NCBI GenBank assembly: GCA_013399015.1
Contig: VWZX01000189.1
Location: 248,001-312,000 of the forward strand
DNA length: 64,000 nt
Origin: Galbula dea
Lineage: Eukaryota > Chordata > Aves > Piciformes > Galbulidae
Reading direction: 5' to 3'
Of this stretch, positions 36,604 through 49,354 are shown in pieces. The position numbers were made by a program, and so were the translations under genes. The notes below the pieces were generated by a model. The model was not told where the DNA came from and did no database searches. It was given only the letters and a program-made list of their open reading frames with translations. Within the stretch, counting starts at the first letter, position 1. Each line of letters begins with the position of its first letter.

Positions 36604-37480
36604 CTGATGCAGAGCTGCAGAATGATTTATATACATATGGTCCTGATGGGACCATGCTATTCAAAGACAGAGGCTGTGTGGTTCTAGCCTGAAGCCGTGC
36701 AGGGTGCTGGGCATTTCTGGAGAAAAAGTGTGTTGCAGAGAGCTTGTTGGGGATGGCCAAAACCAAGGCAGGATAATCAGAGATTGGGTCCCTGGGAGTG
36801 ATCCCTGCTCCTCTTCTATTCCACAGTGTAGATACACCTTGAGCATTACCCTTCCCAAGAGAAGGCATTGGAAGGGGTTTGCCTTCCTGCTAGAATCCAT
36901 TGATTTGATTTCACAATCCATTTATTTAATTTCACAATACTCAACCAGTGGCTTGCAGGCAATATGCTCTCCTGACACCCTCAGTGTCTATGTCTGAACT
37001 TCTCTGTGCTCTGTTCCCCTGGGTGTGCTGAGACACATGGTTCAGACAGCGTGACACCCAACAGATCCACAGTGCCCTGTCAGATCCCTTTGCAAACACT
37101 GACCAAAGGTCTGCACATAACAGAAACCTGAAGCACCACAGGTGCCTTCTGCTGAGGCTGACTTACAAAGCGGGTGGAGAGCCAGCCAGGACCTGGCCTC
37201 GGCTCAGGCTGTTCACAAAGACTGTCCTCTGGCCCCAGGAAGGGAGACACTTTCTTGGGTGAGAATTGTGCATATCAATATTCAGCCTAACATCTTTGAT
37301 GGCATTTCTCTCTACTGTATTTTACTGCTATTTCAAAGACTTGACTTTCCTGACTTTGTAGGACGATTTGCCGGCAGTAGAATTATTATCTTGAACTCAA
37401 ATTCCTTGCAGTTACTCAACTTATCACTTTATCCTAAATCTGTCACTTCAATAAATTAAACCAATCATTAACTTGTCCAG
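36604..37480 (+). other. CYSLTR2: CYSLTR2 3' UTR (inferred)
   Basis: Non-coding sequence from the stop to a canonical AATAAA at 37450-37455. Cleavage would be expected 10-30 bases beyond, where TG-rich sequence follows (cttgtccagactg). The true end may be further right. Confidence 0.5.
37450..37455 (+). terminator. Candidate poly(A) signal AATAAA of CYSLTR2
   Basis: The first canonical hexamer noted after the CYSLTR2 stop codon, about 850 bases downstream. Confidence 0.5.
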
Positions 37481-39805
37481 ACTGTTTCAGAGAAAAAGTC
37501 CATATCAGGCAACATTAAGCAATTTTCTCTAGTGAGTTCAGTAAAGTCCTGGAATGTTGGGACAGGGAGATTGCTTAGTTGGGCTCTCACCTGGTAACAT
37601 GACAATTGCAACCCTTGTCTTTACACTCAGTATAAACCTCATGCAGGGATCCAACAACAAACTTTCAAAATTATCTGGGTCCAAACAAGTAGTTGGGGAG
37701 TGGCTCCCTCCCCAGAGGTAAACCAGTCTGACAGCAAACTGCTGCCAAAGGCATCCCTAATGCTTCACCTTCTGCCTGCTCCAAGGAGGAATCTGGCCTT
37801 TTTCCACAGAATGAACTTCCAGCAGCTTTGAACTCCCTCACATAGAATCATAGAACTGCTTAATAGCAAGTACTTACCAATGCAGCAGGGAAGCAATAGG
37901 CCAGGAAGAGGAGGAACAATGGGCAGCAGAGGAGGAGAAGGAGGAGGGATGTTTCAGAAAGCAGCGGGAGCTACACCCATGTGTACTTTAGAAAACCTCA
38001 CCTGAATTTTTAAGTCTCTGAATATTTTCTAAACTACATTTCCTAAAAGTCAGACCCCTTCAATTAAGTGAAAACAGCTCCAAAACTCACTTGGGCCACA
38101 TGTAGGTTCTGTTTTTAATGCCCTCTTTTTTTAACAGCAAAAGACAAGAAGGTTTGGCATCTTTTCCAGGAGAGCAGCCTGTCCCATAGGAAAAAAACAA
38201 CAGAAATGCTGAAAGTCTTCCCTGTCTGAAATCCACCCAAAGGAAGGTTTCTCTCAGTGAAGATACCCTCTCAATGCATGCTCTGAACTTTTTTGGATGA
38301 AGCATGCTATAAACTGAACACCATTGCTCCCTAACAAAAATAACTGCAGCTAGCTATTTTCAGCTCTTCTCTGAAGTATGAAGCAAACAAATCATTGCTG
38401 TCAGGTTGAAAAATACTTGGCAAAGTGATTTTTTTCTTGGCTATCAAATGGTTATGTTCATTTGCAGATTCTGTCTATTCTGGTCACTTTACACTGCCTT
38501 TGATGCAAGCACAGAGTTTTATCTTCAGTCTTCACTCAAGTTCGTGCTCCAAATCCTTATTTCAGCAGCTCAGTGGCATACCTGAGAGCTGACCTAACGA
38601 TGCCATGGGAACTCCTGCAGTGCTTGGTCCCATGCTATTGAAGGAAAAGGGAATATGTCCCCTGCTTGGGGATGGGGATGGGATCAAGAAGGTAGCCTAT
38701 GCAAAGAAATAGGGGATAAATCATTGGAAGGAAGGGAGCAAACTCTTTTCCCATGATTTTCCTCTGTCAGGAGTGAACCTGAGCAAGGATGAGTGGCAGT
38801 CTTGGAGCCTCTGATGAAATACACCTCAAATGTTGTAAGGGGATGGAAAAAATTGGCCAAAGTCTAACCCCACTAACATGTTTTTGTCTGTATCCATGCA
38901 GTGCAGCCTGTTGTCAAGTAATTGTGCATCTAGAGGGTATATGTAGCTGGCTTATGAGGTCACTTGGTTTCTGTTTCTATTATTGACTGTGCTACAACTT
39001 TGTTAGCAATTGAATTAGCTGTCAAACCTGTGTTTTAATAAACTAGATTTACTAGTGGCTGAAGATGTGGTTTTTATTGATTACACAGCTAACAAGGAAT
39101 CTCCTCAGAGAGCAGGGGGAGAAAGACCAGAAACAGATACAGAGGTTTTGGGAGTGAGACGTCGCTTCATGAGAGACAAACGTCTTTGGAGGTGTGAGAG
39201 CATCCTGCTGCCTTCTCCCCTCCACCAGCAAAGCAGTGTGGGACATCAGTCAAAATCTAGGATGCAGGTAAAGTAATAGTTTGGGGAGGGAGTGTTTGTT
39301 CCTCTGTTTGGTTGGTTTGTTTGTTTTAATTATTATTGGCTTGCAATAGGATTCAAGGCCATCCTTGTTAGGGAACCTCACATGCAGCTTTAACACCACT
39401 TCCACAGCATGTCATCTTCCCAGTGACTGCCATTCCCCCATTTGGCACCCTGGCATGTAGAGCTGCAGACCAGGGTTCTTTGCTGTGGAAGTATCACAGT
39501 AAAAAATGTAAGTGAGATAAAGACAGCATATTTATTCTGGAAAATAAAGCTCCTGACAGTTAAATTACTAGCAATTCCTCCAGGTTCCTCAAGGGACCAC
39601 CTACCCTTTAAAAAAGTATCTTGATATGTTTCCTGGAGACAAAAACCCAGGAGGCAGAAATCTAAGAATAGCTATGCATGCAGAAAGTTAAAGCAACAGT
39701 GAATTTTGGAGCTTGAAGGAGACTTAAAAATAGGAAATAAATCTTTAAGTGACTGATACCTCCAAGCAACAGCGAATTTTCTAGCTCCATATGCATGTTT
39801 TCCTG
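37481..39805. other. Non-coding sequence right of CYSLTR2
   Basis: No coding exon seen. At 37841 a short catagaatcatagaact resembles a minus-oriented CR1 tail but is too short to call. A purine-rich GGA stretch lies near 37899-37950. Confidence 0.5.
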
Positions 39806-40089
39806 TCATAGAATCACAGAATCATTTAGGGTGGAAAAGACCTCTAAGATCATCAAGTCCAACCATTAACCCAACACCCCCATGCCACTAAACCATGGCA
39901 CCAAGTGCCACCTCTACATGGTTTTGGAACCCCTCCAGGGAGGGTGACTCCATCACTGCCCTGGGCAGCCTGGGCCAATGCCTAACCACTCTTGCAGGCA
40001 AGAAACTGTTCCCAAAATCCAACCTGAACCTCCCCTGGTGCAACTTGAGGCCATTTCCTCTTGTCCTATCTCTAGTCACCTGGGAGAAG
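39806..40089 (-). mobile_element. CR1 LINE 3' fragment, minus orientation
   Basis: A complete tail (tcatagaatcacagaatc) followed by the reverse complement of the CR1 end: aagacctctaagatcatcaa, gtccaaccattaaccca, actaaaccatggcacc, a ggcagcctgggccaatgc block and ccatttcctcttgtccta. 5'-truncated at about 284 bp. Confidence 0.93.
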
Positions 40090-41583
40090 TCATTCAGAGA
40101 AGCTCTAGTATTTCTGGACAAAGGTAATTTTTCAGTCCAAAGCTACACCAGAGATATAGAGATATTTTCCAAAGCAATCTCACTGCATCCTGAACCACTT
40201 GAGCCTCAGCAGAAAGAAATCCCACTCTTCACATTTGGTTTTTGTTCCAGGTTCAGGCCCAGGTGTGGCTATGTTTGCCTGAGGGAGTGGTGTCACAGCA
40301 GGCAGGGGAGCATCACAGTTTTGTTTTAAGCAGTGCATTATCCCAGTCATTTTCATGATGTTTCTCTGCCTTCCTCAACATACCTCCTGTTACCAGAGCT
40401 TATGTTTTGCTTTAGCTCCTAAGAGTGTCTGGAGGAAGAGGTGCACTTTTTGCTGCTCAGGTTCTTCTGAGGTGCACGTTCCTCTGTGCTACATCAGCAT
40501 GCTGTGCTAGCAGCAAAGCAGGTGTTGGACTTTTTCTCCCTGTCTTAAGGCTGTTGATGCTTCTCTCGGTCCCCTCCAGCTGATAAGAGTGGAAGTAAGA
40601 TCCATTCAAAACAATCAAGTGAATAACTTCAGTCAGGAGGAGCCAGATGCTGTTTCAGTAGTGACACCAGCCCTGGACTAAGGTTTGGATTTCCTGCATC
40701 GTATCTGAGACAGCTTAAGTGGCAGCTTAATTAAAAGACAGTGTAAATGAAGTGCAATTGCAGATTCCCTGAGAGAGTCTGGTACTGTTTCAGGCTCTTC
40801 AGCTTTCTGGCCAGCATTGACCATGACCTGCCAGGTGACAGGACTGTCCCTGCGTGGCTGTGCAGTCATGTCCCTCTCACACAGCTGTGAGGGATCTTTC
40901 TGGACATCTGCAAAGCCAAGCAGTATATTTAATTTCATGCAGCTGGTGTTATGTAGTTACATCTGTTTGTCCACCAGTCAACAGCTTAAGGAGGCCAAAA
41001 ATATTAAATAACTTCCTTTGTCCCAAATTCCCCTTTTGCCTTTTTGGAGAAGCTGGCCAGCTTTCCACCACCACTTCCCTCCCTTTTGATTTTACAGCTG
41101 CAAGGATAAAGCTGCCTAACACAGGGGCCAAAGTCTGGACGCTCCTGTCACATTCCTGCTCAGAGGAGCAAAATTTGAGCCTTTATTCCTGAAGCTGAGA
41201 AATAAAGCTCTGGACCTTGGTCCACCCCTCACATCAGCTCCCACAGGGCTTGAACCCTCAGTGGTGGCTGGCAGATTTGCTCATCCTGTTTGCTGTCTGT
41301 GTTTGCAGATGCTGAGATATGGAGCATGGCAATGGCTGGATGATATCATGTCACCTGAGCAGCCGTGGTAGATGCAACTGGGGACGATTCAGCCAGGATG
41401 GAGCTGTGTTTTGTAACACACACATTCTGAGGGATGGAAATCCCTGAAGAGGTGATCTGTGCCCCATGTGGATTTTTCTTTCAATTCTGGAGGCAGGGAG
41501 CCTGACTGTCTCTGGTATGCCAGCTCCAGGCACCTTCTGAGCTCCAACCTAAAAGACCCTGCATGGCAGAGAAACCCTTGCTT
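40090..41583. other. Non-coding sequence between CR1 copies
   Basis: Nothing recognisable besides short open frames. Confidence 0.5.
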
Positions 41584-41644
41584 CACAGAATCACAGAATG
41601 TTAGGGGTTGACTTCCAAACTCTGGAGATCACCTAGTCCAGTAG
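41584..41644 (-). mobile_element. CR1 LINE tail, minus orientation
   Basis: tcacagaatcacagaatgtt, then a ctctggagatcacctagtcc block, like the copy at 57310. Only about 60 bp remain. It lies 30 bp left of a plus-oriented CR1 of another subfamily. Confidence 0.85.
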
Positions 41645-41674
41645 ATGTACTACCAGAGTCTGTAAACAAGAGTG

Positions 41675-42283
41675 TAAAAGCAGCAAGGCCAAATACCTGC
41701 ATTAGCGTGGCCAGCAGGACTAGGGCAGGGATTGTCCTCCTGTACTCAGAACTGGTCAGACCACACCTCCAATCCTGGGGTCAGTTTTGGGCTCCTCACC
41801 CCAAGAAGGACACTGAGGTGCTGGAATGTGTCCAGAGAAGGGCAAGGAAGGCGGGGAAGGGTTTAGAGAACAAGTGTTGTGAGGAGCAGCTGAGGGAACT
41901 GGGGTTGGTTAGCCTGGAGAAGAGGAGGCTCAGGGGAGACCTTCTCACTCTGCAGCTCCCTGGAAGGAGGTGGCAGTAAGGTGAGGCTTGGTCTCTTCTC
42001 CCAAATAACAAGTGATAGGACAAGAGGAAATGGCCTCAAGTTGCTCCAGAGGAGGCTCAGGTTGGATCTTAGGAAGAATTTCTTCCCCCAGTGGGTTCTG
42101 AGGCATTGGCCCAGGCTGCCCAGGGAGGTGGTGGTGGAGTCACCATCCCTGGAAGAGTTCAAAGAATGTGGAGCTGTTGTGCTTGGGGCCATGGTTCAGT
42201 GGTGACCTGGCAGTGTTGGGTGGCTGGTTGGACTCCACGATCTCAGAGGGCTTTGCCAGCCATCATGATTCTGTGATTGTTTG
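41675..42283 (+). mobile_element. CR1 LINE 3' fragment, about 610 bp
   Basis: One of the longest copies: gtggccagcaggactaggg, gtactcagaactggtcag, gaggtgctggaatgtgtcc, gttagcctggagaagagg, aatggcctcaagttgctcca, cattggcccaggctgccc, ctccacgatctcagaggg and a terminal catgattctgtgattg. It carries the end of the CR1 reverse-transcriptase reading frame region and the 3' UTR; it is 5'-truncated and non-autonomous. Confidence 0.95.
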
Positions 42284-43411
42284 ATCAGATGTTGAGAAAT
42301 TCTGTGCCAGCTCTACTGCAGAGCACTGCACACTGTCTGGGTTCCTGAGCACTCCCTTTATGTGAGGAAAAGAAAGACATCTAACAAAAATTCATACCCT
42401 TCAACACTACACTGAAGAAAGTAAAGGGTTTCTGTTAAAATATTTAGGACTTTTAACCTAAACCCACTCTCTCTCTCTCATCAAGAGCAATGTTCCCAAT
42501 TACAACTAATTTATCATTGTGGAAGGCAGCAGGAGAATTCCAATTTTTAAAGCAGAATGAAACGATGAAAATGTAATATCCAAAAATAAAGATGAAATAA
42601 AATTATATTGAAGACTCATGAGAAATTGAAATTGATTCCAAGGCAATATAATCTTCCTCCAGTAGAAGACAGTATTATATTTTCTTCCCATACACAAATG
42701 TATAAGAAGCAATCAAATTTTATTGTTTCAGAAAAGATGTGCCATCAGTGGAGGTGGTATGAGAACACAGCCAGATTGCTCTGCTGCTCTGGGGATTTTT
42801 GCTCATGCACTGTGGGATTGCCCAGCTGCCTCTAGCAAATGGGAAAAGACAGCAAAGAAGATGCCAACTGCACTGATGCTATATTTGCAAAATCCAGGGA
42901 GGATAGTCAGTAAGTGCCCAAAACACAGGAAAGGATGTTGAGAATTATCTTCATTACTGTGAGGGGAGACAGGTAAAAAAGTCTCAGTAAGGGGAGAAGT
43001 GAGTATTGAAACCATGACTACAGGAAGGTCAAATTCATGTGGATGGAACTGTGTTTTGGTGTGTCCAGATGCTTTCTTGTCCCAAGCAAGATTCATATTT
43101 GATATACTTTGTATAAAGATAGACTAATTTTGCAGTCAGGTTATTTAGGCCTCAACATATCTGTGCTGCAGCGTAGTGTGCAATAAACATGCATGGGGTG
43201 GGTGTGGAGATAAAGTCCCACGTTTGAACCAAAACTGTGTGACAATCAGGAAGACACTACCTTAAAGAGGGATTTCTGTCTTGTAAACCACACTAGGATG
43301 GAAATCATAACAGTGCAAGGTTGAGAGAAACTGAAAGAGGTCACATAGAGGGGATGTGCATATAAAGCATTCCAAACACACTCATCTATGGCCAGGTATG
43401 AAACTCAACAG
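42284..43411. other. Non-coding sequence between CR1 copies
   Basis: AT-rich; a (CT)n run lies at about 42468-42480. No coding exon recognised. Confidence 0.5.
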
Positions 43412-43527
43412 GTAGATGTGGCGCTTCAGGAGATGGTTTAGAGATAACAGAAGTGTAGGGCTACTGGTTGGACTTGAGGATCTTGAAGGTCCTTTCCAAC
43501 CCTGATAATTCCATGATTCTATGATTA
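43412..43527 (+). mobile_element. CR1 LINE 3' end
   Basis: gatgtggcgcttcaggagat, then ggttggacttgaggatcttg, aaggtcctttccaaccctg and a tail ccatgattctatgatt. About 115 bp. Confidence 0.88.
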
Positions 43528-46128
43528 ACTTAGTCCTTTATTCTGCCTTATAAATAGCTACACTTGGGCAAAATAAATCCCCTCTTAACTCTCTCCCTTC
43601 TCAATCGTGGATACTGCAGGGACACAGCGCCGGGAGAGTGCTGCTGGGAAACTATGCTGCTCTGCTGCTAGCAACAGCATCACCACATGTCCATCTACAC
43701 AAACTGGTCAGAGGCACCTGAAAAGCAGCTAGACTACTATAGGAAAACATTCTTTTTTTGGCACTCCTTTTCTAGGTGATGTTGCTTTGATGGCCAGAAA
43801 CAATCTTCTGTTTTTCACCCTACACGCAGCCATGGATGTTTTCTTCATGCATTGACAGTCTCCTGTGCTTTGCACAGTTGTTATTCTCCATCTGGAGGTT
43901 GTCTGCCAGATGTACTATCGAGGGGAAGCATTTTTGGTTTAGTTTTTGATAGGTTAAGCATTGCATATGCTTTTAGCATAGTGTCTCCAGTTGCTTGAGC
44001 ATCCTGATCATCCTTCTCTGCACCCTGAGTGCAGATGCTGAGTGCATCTTCTTGGAGACGATTACATGGTGCTCCCAAGGGCTCATATTTGTTCCATGGC
44101 TAGCTAGTGTATTCTATCCACCCTCTATTTTGGTTTTTCCATCAGAGGAGGGCTGTGCATCTGCTCTTTGTCATGAGTCTTTATGGTAACACTGCTGGAG
44201 AAAGATGAGGTCAAGCAGCTCACATCCACACTGCCATGTAGAATTGCCTTGGAGAGAGCCAGCTGGAGCCCTCCAAAATGGAGTTGGGAGTAAGATAACA
44301 GGCTTGCAGAGAAGCAGAGAAGTAGATAAGCATCTTCTGGGTTTAGCATGGCTCTCTTTTACCTAGCAGTGTGGAGGTACTCAAAGAGTATGTGGTCTCA
44401 CTTTCTGCACTACTGAAGGTGCTCCTGATTTCCGTCCCCCACAGGCTTGCAGGATGTTCTTTTACAATGGAGGTGTCTAAAGTTAGGAGAGATGAAAGTG
44501 CCCTGGTGCACTGGCAACTCACTTTGGTCTATCCTCATTGCTATTCTGCACTGAGGAAACTCTGCCACCTCTTCACTGTGTGACCTTGAGCCACTTACTT
44601 AAACTTGCCGTGTTTCAACTCCCCCATAAAGAAAACGCAGCAAGTCCTATGAGTGCCTGCTTTGCTCACAGCACCAGCTGTAACAGCAATATCCCCACTC
44701 TTAGTCTGCTGGTGCAGTGGGCAGGCTTTTATCAACATTTGGGGGATTTCAGCTGGAAGGAGAGCCCTGAGAGTAGGAATAATTTTGCCTTGTTGCACCA
44801 AAGTATAAACTCTGTGTTAGCTCCAGAGAGGTCGATGACTGCTTCACATTTCTGCAGGTGGGACTGAATACAAAATGTGGGCAGCCTTGCAGGACTGTCA
44901 ATGAAAATGAAGCAAAACCTGCTCCATCATTTAGACATGTAGATGGACTCCATACTAACAACCACTTCATGGACTTTGGTGTTCCTAAATAAGATTATTT
45001 TCAGTAAAGCAAGGGAAGGTTTGAAAAGGCAGCCGTCACACAGCAGGAGACAGAGCAAGCTCCTAGAATTAAATCCCTCAGGACAGGTGACATCACCAAG
45101 CTCTTGAGATGTTTATGAGCCCATACAAAGGAAGCCTATCTTCTTGCTAAAAATACTCTGAGACAGCAGATCTCCTACACCCAAACAACAGACTAAAATT
45201 CAGAAACAGCCTTCTGGGATCTGAGGTTAAATATGGTCCTGTGCCAGCACTGATTGATTTAATGCTGTACAAATGATGCTCTTGAACAATTAAAAGTGTC
45301 TGCTAGTCCTGTCAAGAGGCTCTGCCAGGCTCTTGTGGCTCCCACTATGTGGGGTGGTGATGGGATGATGCTGATGCACAGTGACATGGGAGTGCAGGTC
45401 TGAGCTCTCACATTTCCAGTCCCCAGCACTCTAGAGAAAGGACAGGAGGAGAGATGACTGCCATCAGCCAGAGTCCTTGCATAGCACAAGGCTTGGAAAT
45501 GTCAATGCACTCAGGAAGAACTGAAATTCTCAGCAAGGACTCAAAACTCATGGCATGTTTTGAGTAGGTGGGTCTTTCAGAATGACTATTGGCAATGAGT
45601 ATCATGGTCTCCTAGGACAGAGCATCAGCACCTGTTGGCTCCTTCTTTCCAAAAATGATTCCAGATAAGCTCCCAGCAAACAGGGACTCTGTCCAGGCAT
45701 ACCCTGTCCTGCTCAGCAGCAGGAAGTGTGATGTTATCCAGCAAAAGCACTCGGAGCTGACCCTGGAAGTCTAATCTGTGGCTCCAAAACATCTGGGTGA
45801 GAGTGCTGAGGGGATCCTAAGGAGCCTGGGTATCCCTCTCCTCTGCTTGCATTTCCTGAAAGATAAACTCCCTGAAGCCTGTGAGACCAGAGACCTTGCT
45901 GATCTGTTTGGGCAAGAAGCCTTTCTAGCACCTACCGGCTGAGACATGAGGTACTTTTGTGTGCAGGCTTCATTTCTGTGAAGCTGTGTATGGCATTAGC
46001 CTTACCTTGCATGGAAATGGAGCAAAATCAACCCTTCAGCAAGGAGTGGCTGCCAGAGGCATGAATAATGTGACCCTCTGCTTACATGGCAACCCCCTAG
46101 CATGACTTGGTTTTCTTTCACTTCTTTT
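43528..46128. other. Non-coding sequence
   Basis: No recognised gene or repeat. Confidence 0.5.
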
Positions 46129-46150
46129 ATATATATATATATATATATAT
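46129..46150 (+). repeat. (TA)n microsatellite
   Basis: About 11 uninterrupted TA units, immediately next to the left end of the composite CR1 at 46151. Confidence 0.93.
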
Positions 46151-46196
46151 GTCATAGAATCATTGAATTATTATGGTTGGAAAAGACCTCTGAGAT
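46151..46196 (-). mobile_element. CR1 LINE tail, minus orientation (left arm of composite)
   Basis: gtcatagaatcattgaat, then ggttggaaaagacctctgag. Directly fused to a plus-oriented CR1 end of the same subfamily, giving an inverted repeat. Confidence 0.9.
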
Positions 46197-46368
46197 CAGG
46201 CATTGGCCCAGGCTGCCCAGGGAGGTGGTGGTGGAATCACCATCCCTGCAAAAGCTCCAAAAACATGGAGCTGTGGTGCTTGAGGCCATGGTTCAGTGGA
46301 GAGCATGGGAGTGCTGGGTGGCTGTTTGGACTCCATGATCTCAGAGGGCTTTGCCAACCAGAATTATG
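46197..46368 (+). mobile_element. CR1 LINE 3' end, plus orientation (right arm of composite)
   Basis: ggcattggcccaggctgccc, ggtggtggtggaatcaccat, aacatggagctgtggtgctt, ctccatgatctcagagggct and ttgccaaccagaat. Lacks a full ATTCTGTGA tail. Confidence 0.9.
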
Positions 46369-48261
46369 TTTCCTAAGGAAGTCTAAGTCTTTCTCATTGC
46401 AAGAAAATTTCTGAAGTATTAGGATGGTTTTTACTGTTTTACAGAGCTTGGCCACCTGGGAAAATGAGGTGACAGCAAGGATGGAAGATGCATGCTGCTG
46501 CACACAGGTATGCACATATTTTACATACATACATGTAAATATATACACATACACGTGTCTGCCCCAGCCGGGGGAGTCTCCACCACATCTGAGCAGCACA
46601 GGGCCCATGACAAAAGCTGAAAGTGTCTGATTCCTCCCAGCAGAGGTCAGTGGTATCTTAGCTGCCAAAATTGCTCCCAGTCCAGCCCCGCATGCACACG
46701 CACCCCTGCCCTGGGTAAAGGCACTCTGCGGAGGGGTGGCTCAGGCAGAGCTCTACAGCCAGTGCTGGGCAATTTCCTATCCATCCCTCTGCTTAGGATC
46801 ATAAGCACTCTGCATACACAGCACTGCCTCAGCTCTTTCCTGGGAGAGGTGCTGGGCTTTTCCTTTTAGTAAATAACACTAAGTGCTCACAGCAGATTCC
46901 CTTGCTCATTAGTTCTTTTTCTCCCCCCTTCAAGTCATGCTGTAAATGTCACTTTGGCCATTGTGGCCAATTTAACACAAAGTTAGAAATTCTCAGAGTA
47001 GTTTTATTTTCTACAGACAGTGCCTAATCTGCTAGAAACCTGCTTCTTTTCATGGTTTCCTTTTTCTTTTGCTGAGAGTGAGAACTATGCACAACCCACT
47101 CCTCCCACTAGTTTTTCCCTGTCTTTATGCCTCCCCCACTCCTCCAGGACCCATGCTGCCAATAGAAAGTGCATCTCAGATATAAGAGGCTGGAGACCTT
47201 GTCTCACAAGCTGCATTGCAGAAGATAATTGTCTATTGTATTTTCCAGCATATTTTTTATTCTTTCTGGAAAAGACTGCAAGCTTTATTTCACACTAGCT
47301 TCCAGTTCAGCCCCAGCACCAGCTCTACAACAGGAAAAGCAAGGCACATGTGAAAGGGAAGAAACTGCTAATTAGAGCTCAGTTTGCCCCTCTTCATCTA
47401 TTTCAGATTTACCAACCTTGAACTGCTTGATATATGACCACAACACCCTTGTAATTCACAGTTGCTCATCATTTCAACAGCAATAAAAGAGATGCAGAGC
47501 ATTTTCTAGGCATTAATGACCCCCTAGAGACCTGGAGACCTAAGACCAAGACCCAATCACCTTGATTGATCATAAATTCCCAAACAGCTGCCTTGGCCAG
47601 AGTTCAGCATTGCTATTGGAAGCTGAAGGACATGGAACAAAATACAAGCTATCTGTTTTCTCCCCACTGCCAGGTACTGCCTTGTGCATACCCTAAAGTG
47701 TCCTGGAAATTTTGGGGCCTGCCAGGGAATTGGGTTTCCCTCTGTCAGTTCACGTCCCATTTTTATATCCTGACTCCCCCACTTCTCTAATTAAGAGATG
47801 AAGTTGCAGTTATTGCCTACAGCCTACCACTGCTGCAGCTGTATCCCTTTCTGGCTGTTCTTCTGCAAATGTTTCTGTGGTGGTTTCTGCTTTGGTGGGT
47901 GGATGGACAGATGTCTGGACAGGGAATTTTACTCAAGGAAATGGGGATTTGGTATATGAATAAGTATCTTCACGCCAGAATTGCTTTCTTGCCTGTCATG
48001 GAGAGACACATAGAAATAAATATAGATATATACAGGATTATTGGCAGAAATGTGAGATAAAAAGGGAGTATCTTCCAGACTAATAGAATTTCTGCTTTGT
48101 CAGGAGGGAAAAAAGCTATTTAAAAACTGGGAACATCACACTGGGGAATCATAACATCCTTTCTTGTAAAAAGCAAAACAAAAACACCACCACCACCAAA
48201 AGATAAAAGCAAGCACCAGACAAAGCCAAGCACCAAGATGCCAGAGAAAGGCAACAAAGCT
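46369..48261. other. Non-coding sequence
   Basis: Contains a TACA/CATA-rich stretch at about 46510-46556. No coding exon recognised. Confidence 0.5.
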
Positions 48262-48490
48262 GCTTGGATGTTAGGAAGAATTTCTTCCCCCAGAGGGTTC
48301 TCAGGCATTGGCCCAGGCTGCCCAGGGAGGTGGTAGTGGAATCACCAGCCCTGGAAGGGTTCATAAAACAGAGCTGTGGTACTTAGGGACATGGTTTAGT
48401 GGCATGAGGGCAATAGGTTGACAGTTGGACTTGATGATCTTGGAGGTCCTTTCCAACCACAATAATTCTGTGGTTCTATGATTTTCTGAT
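48262..48490 (+). mobile_element. CR1 LINE 3' end
   Basis: cttggatgttaggaagaatt, cccagagggttctcaggc, ccagccctggaagggttc, then ttggacttgatgatcttgg, aggtcctttccaaccaca and a ttctgtggttctatgatttt tail. About 230 bp. Confidence 0.93.
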
Positions 48491-49354
48491 TGATCATATC
48501 TACATCAGGCCTCCTCTGGCAGTGCTGCTCTTCATCTGCAGTGCAGGAGCTTTGATGTCTCACAGAGGTTTTCACCAATCTCTGTCCAACCCAGGGGCTG
48601 GCAATGCCACTGGACTTCATGAAGAGACCTGGAACTTGGTCTTCTCCTTCTCTCTCCAGTCCATCCCCTGGCAACTGAAAACTGCCTAAGAATTACTGGC
48701 CAGTTCCTGTGGCAGAGAAGAGGCTGCTCTTGTGGGTTTCCTCTGTGGTTTCCAGCAGCCTCTTATGATGAATGTCAAATCCCTGCCTTCCCCACAAAAA
48801 GAGCTAACAAATCCCTTATCTGAGCTGTTTGTCATTCCACTGCTTTTTACATCCCTTCCCTTCTGCCTTTTGGAATGGATTGAAGAAACCCTTAGACACC
48901 AGTACCTGGGGGAAAAGGCAGCAGCTCAGCTTCTATGCAAATTCCTCATGTTTGTAATTCAAACAGTGTTGATTAGGTGCAGTAAATAAGTATTGATTCC
49001 AACTGGATGGTTTATGTAAGTAAGCAGCACAGCAGGGATGAAGCATTACAACTATTACAGCTGCATCTGCAAATTACAGAGCTCTCATTTATGGGAATAG
49101 TGGAAATGAACTGCTCCTGCTGTGCTGATTAGTTAAATAAGGCATCAAATCAGGGAGTGGAGCCGTGTGCCATGACACTGCCCCCATCCTGGAGCTAGGG
49201 GCTGGGCTCTGGTGTTTGTGATTCACACCAGCCAGTCACCCCTCTGACCAGCTCCAGGCAAAGACTCCTTGTTCTTATCCCAAACATACAGTGTGGGATG
49301 TGTTCCCCCCAAATATTTAAATGCAGAGTTAAGCTCTGGTGTCTCTGAGCAAAG
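48491..49354. other. Non-coding sequence
   Basis: No recognised gene or repeat. Confidence 0.5.

Noticed and set aside
36108..36636. Open frames on other frames and the minus strand across CYSLTR2
   Set aside because: Shadows of the GC-rich receptor coding sequence.
37841..37862. Possible CR1 tail
   Set aside because: Only about 17 bases of tail-like sequence; adjoining bases do not match the element.
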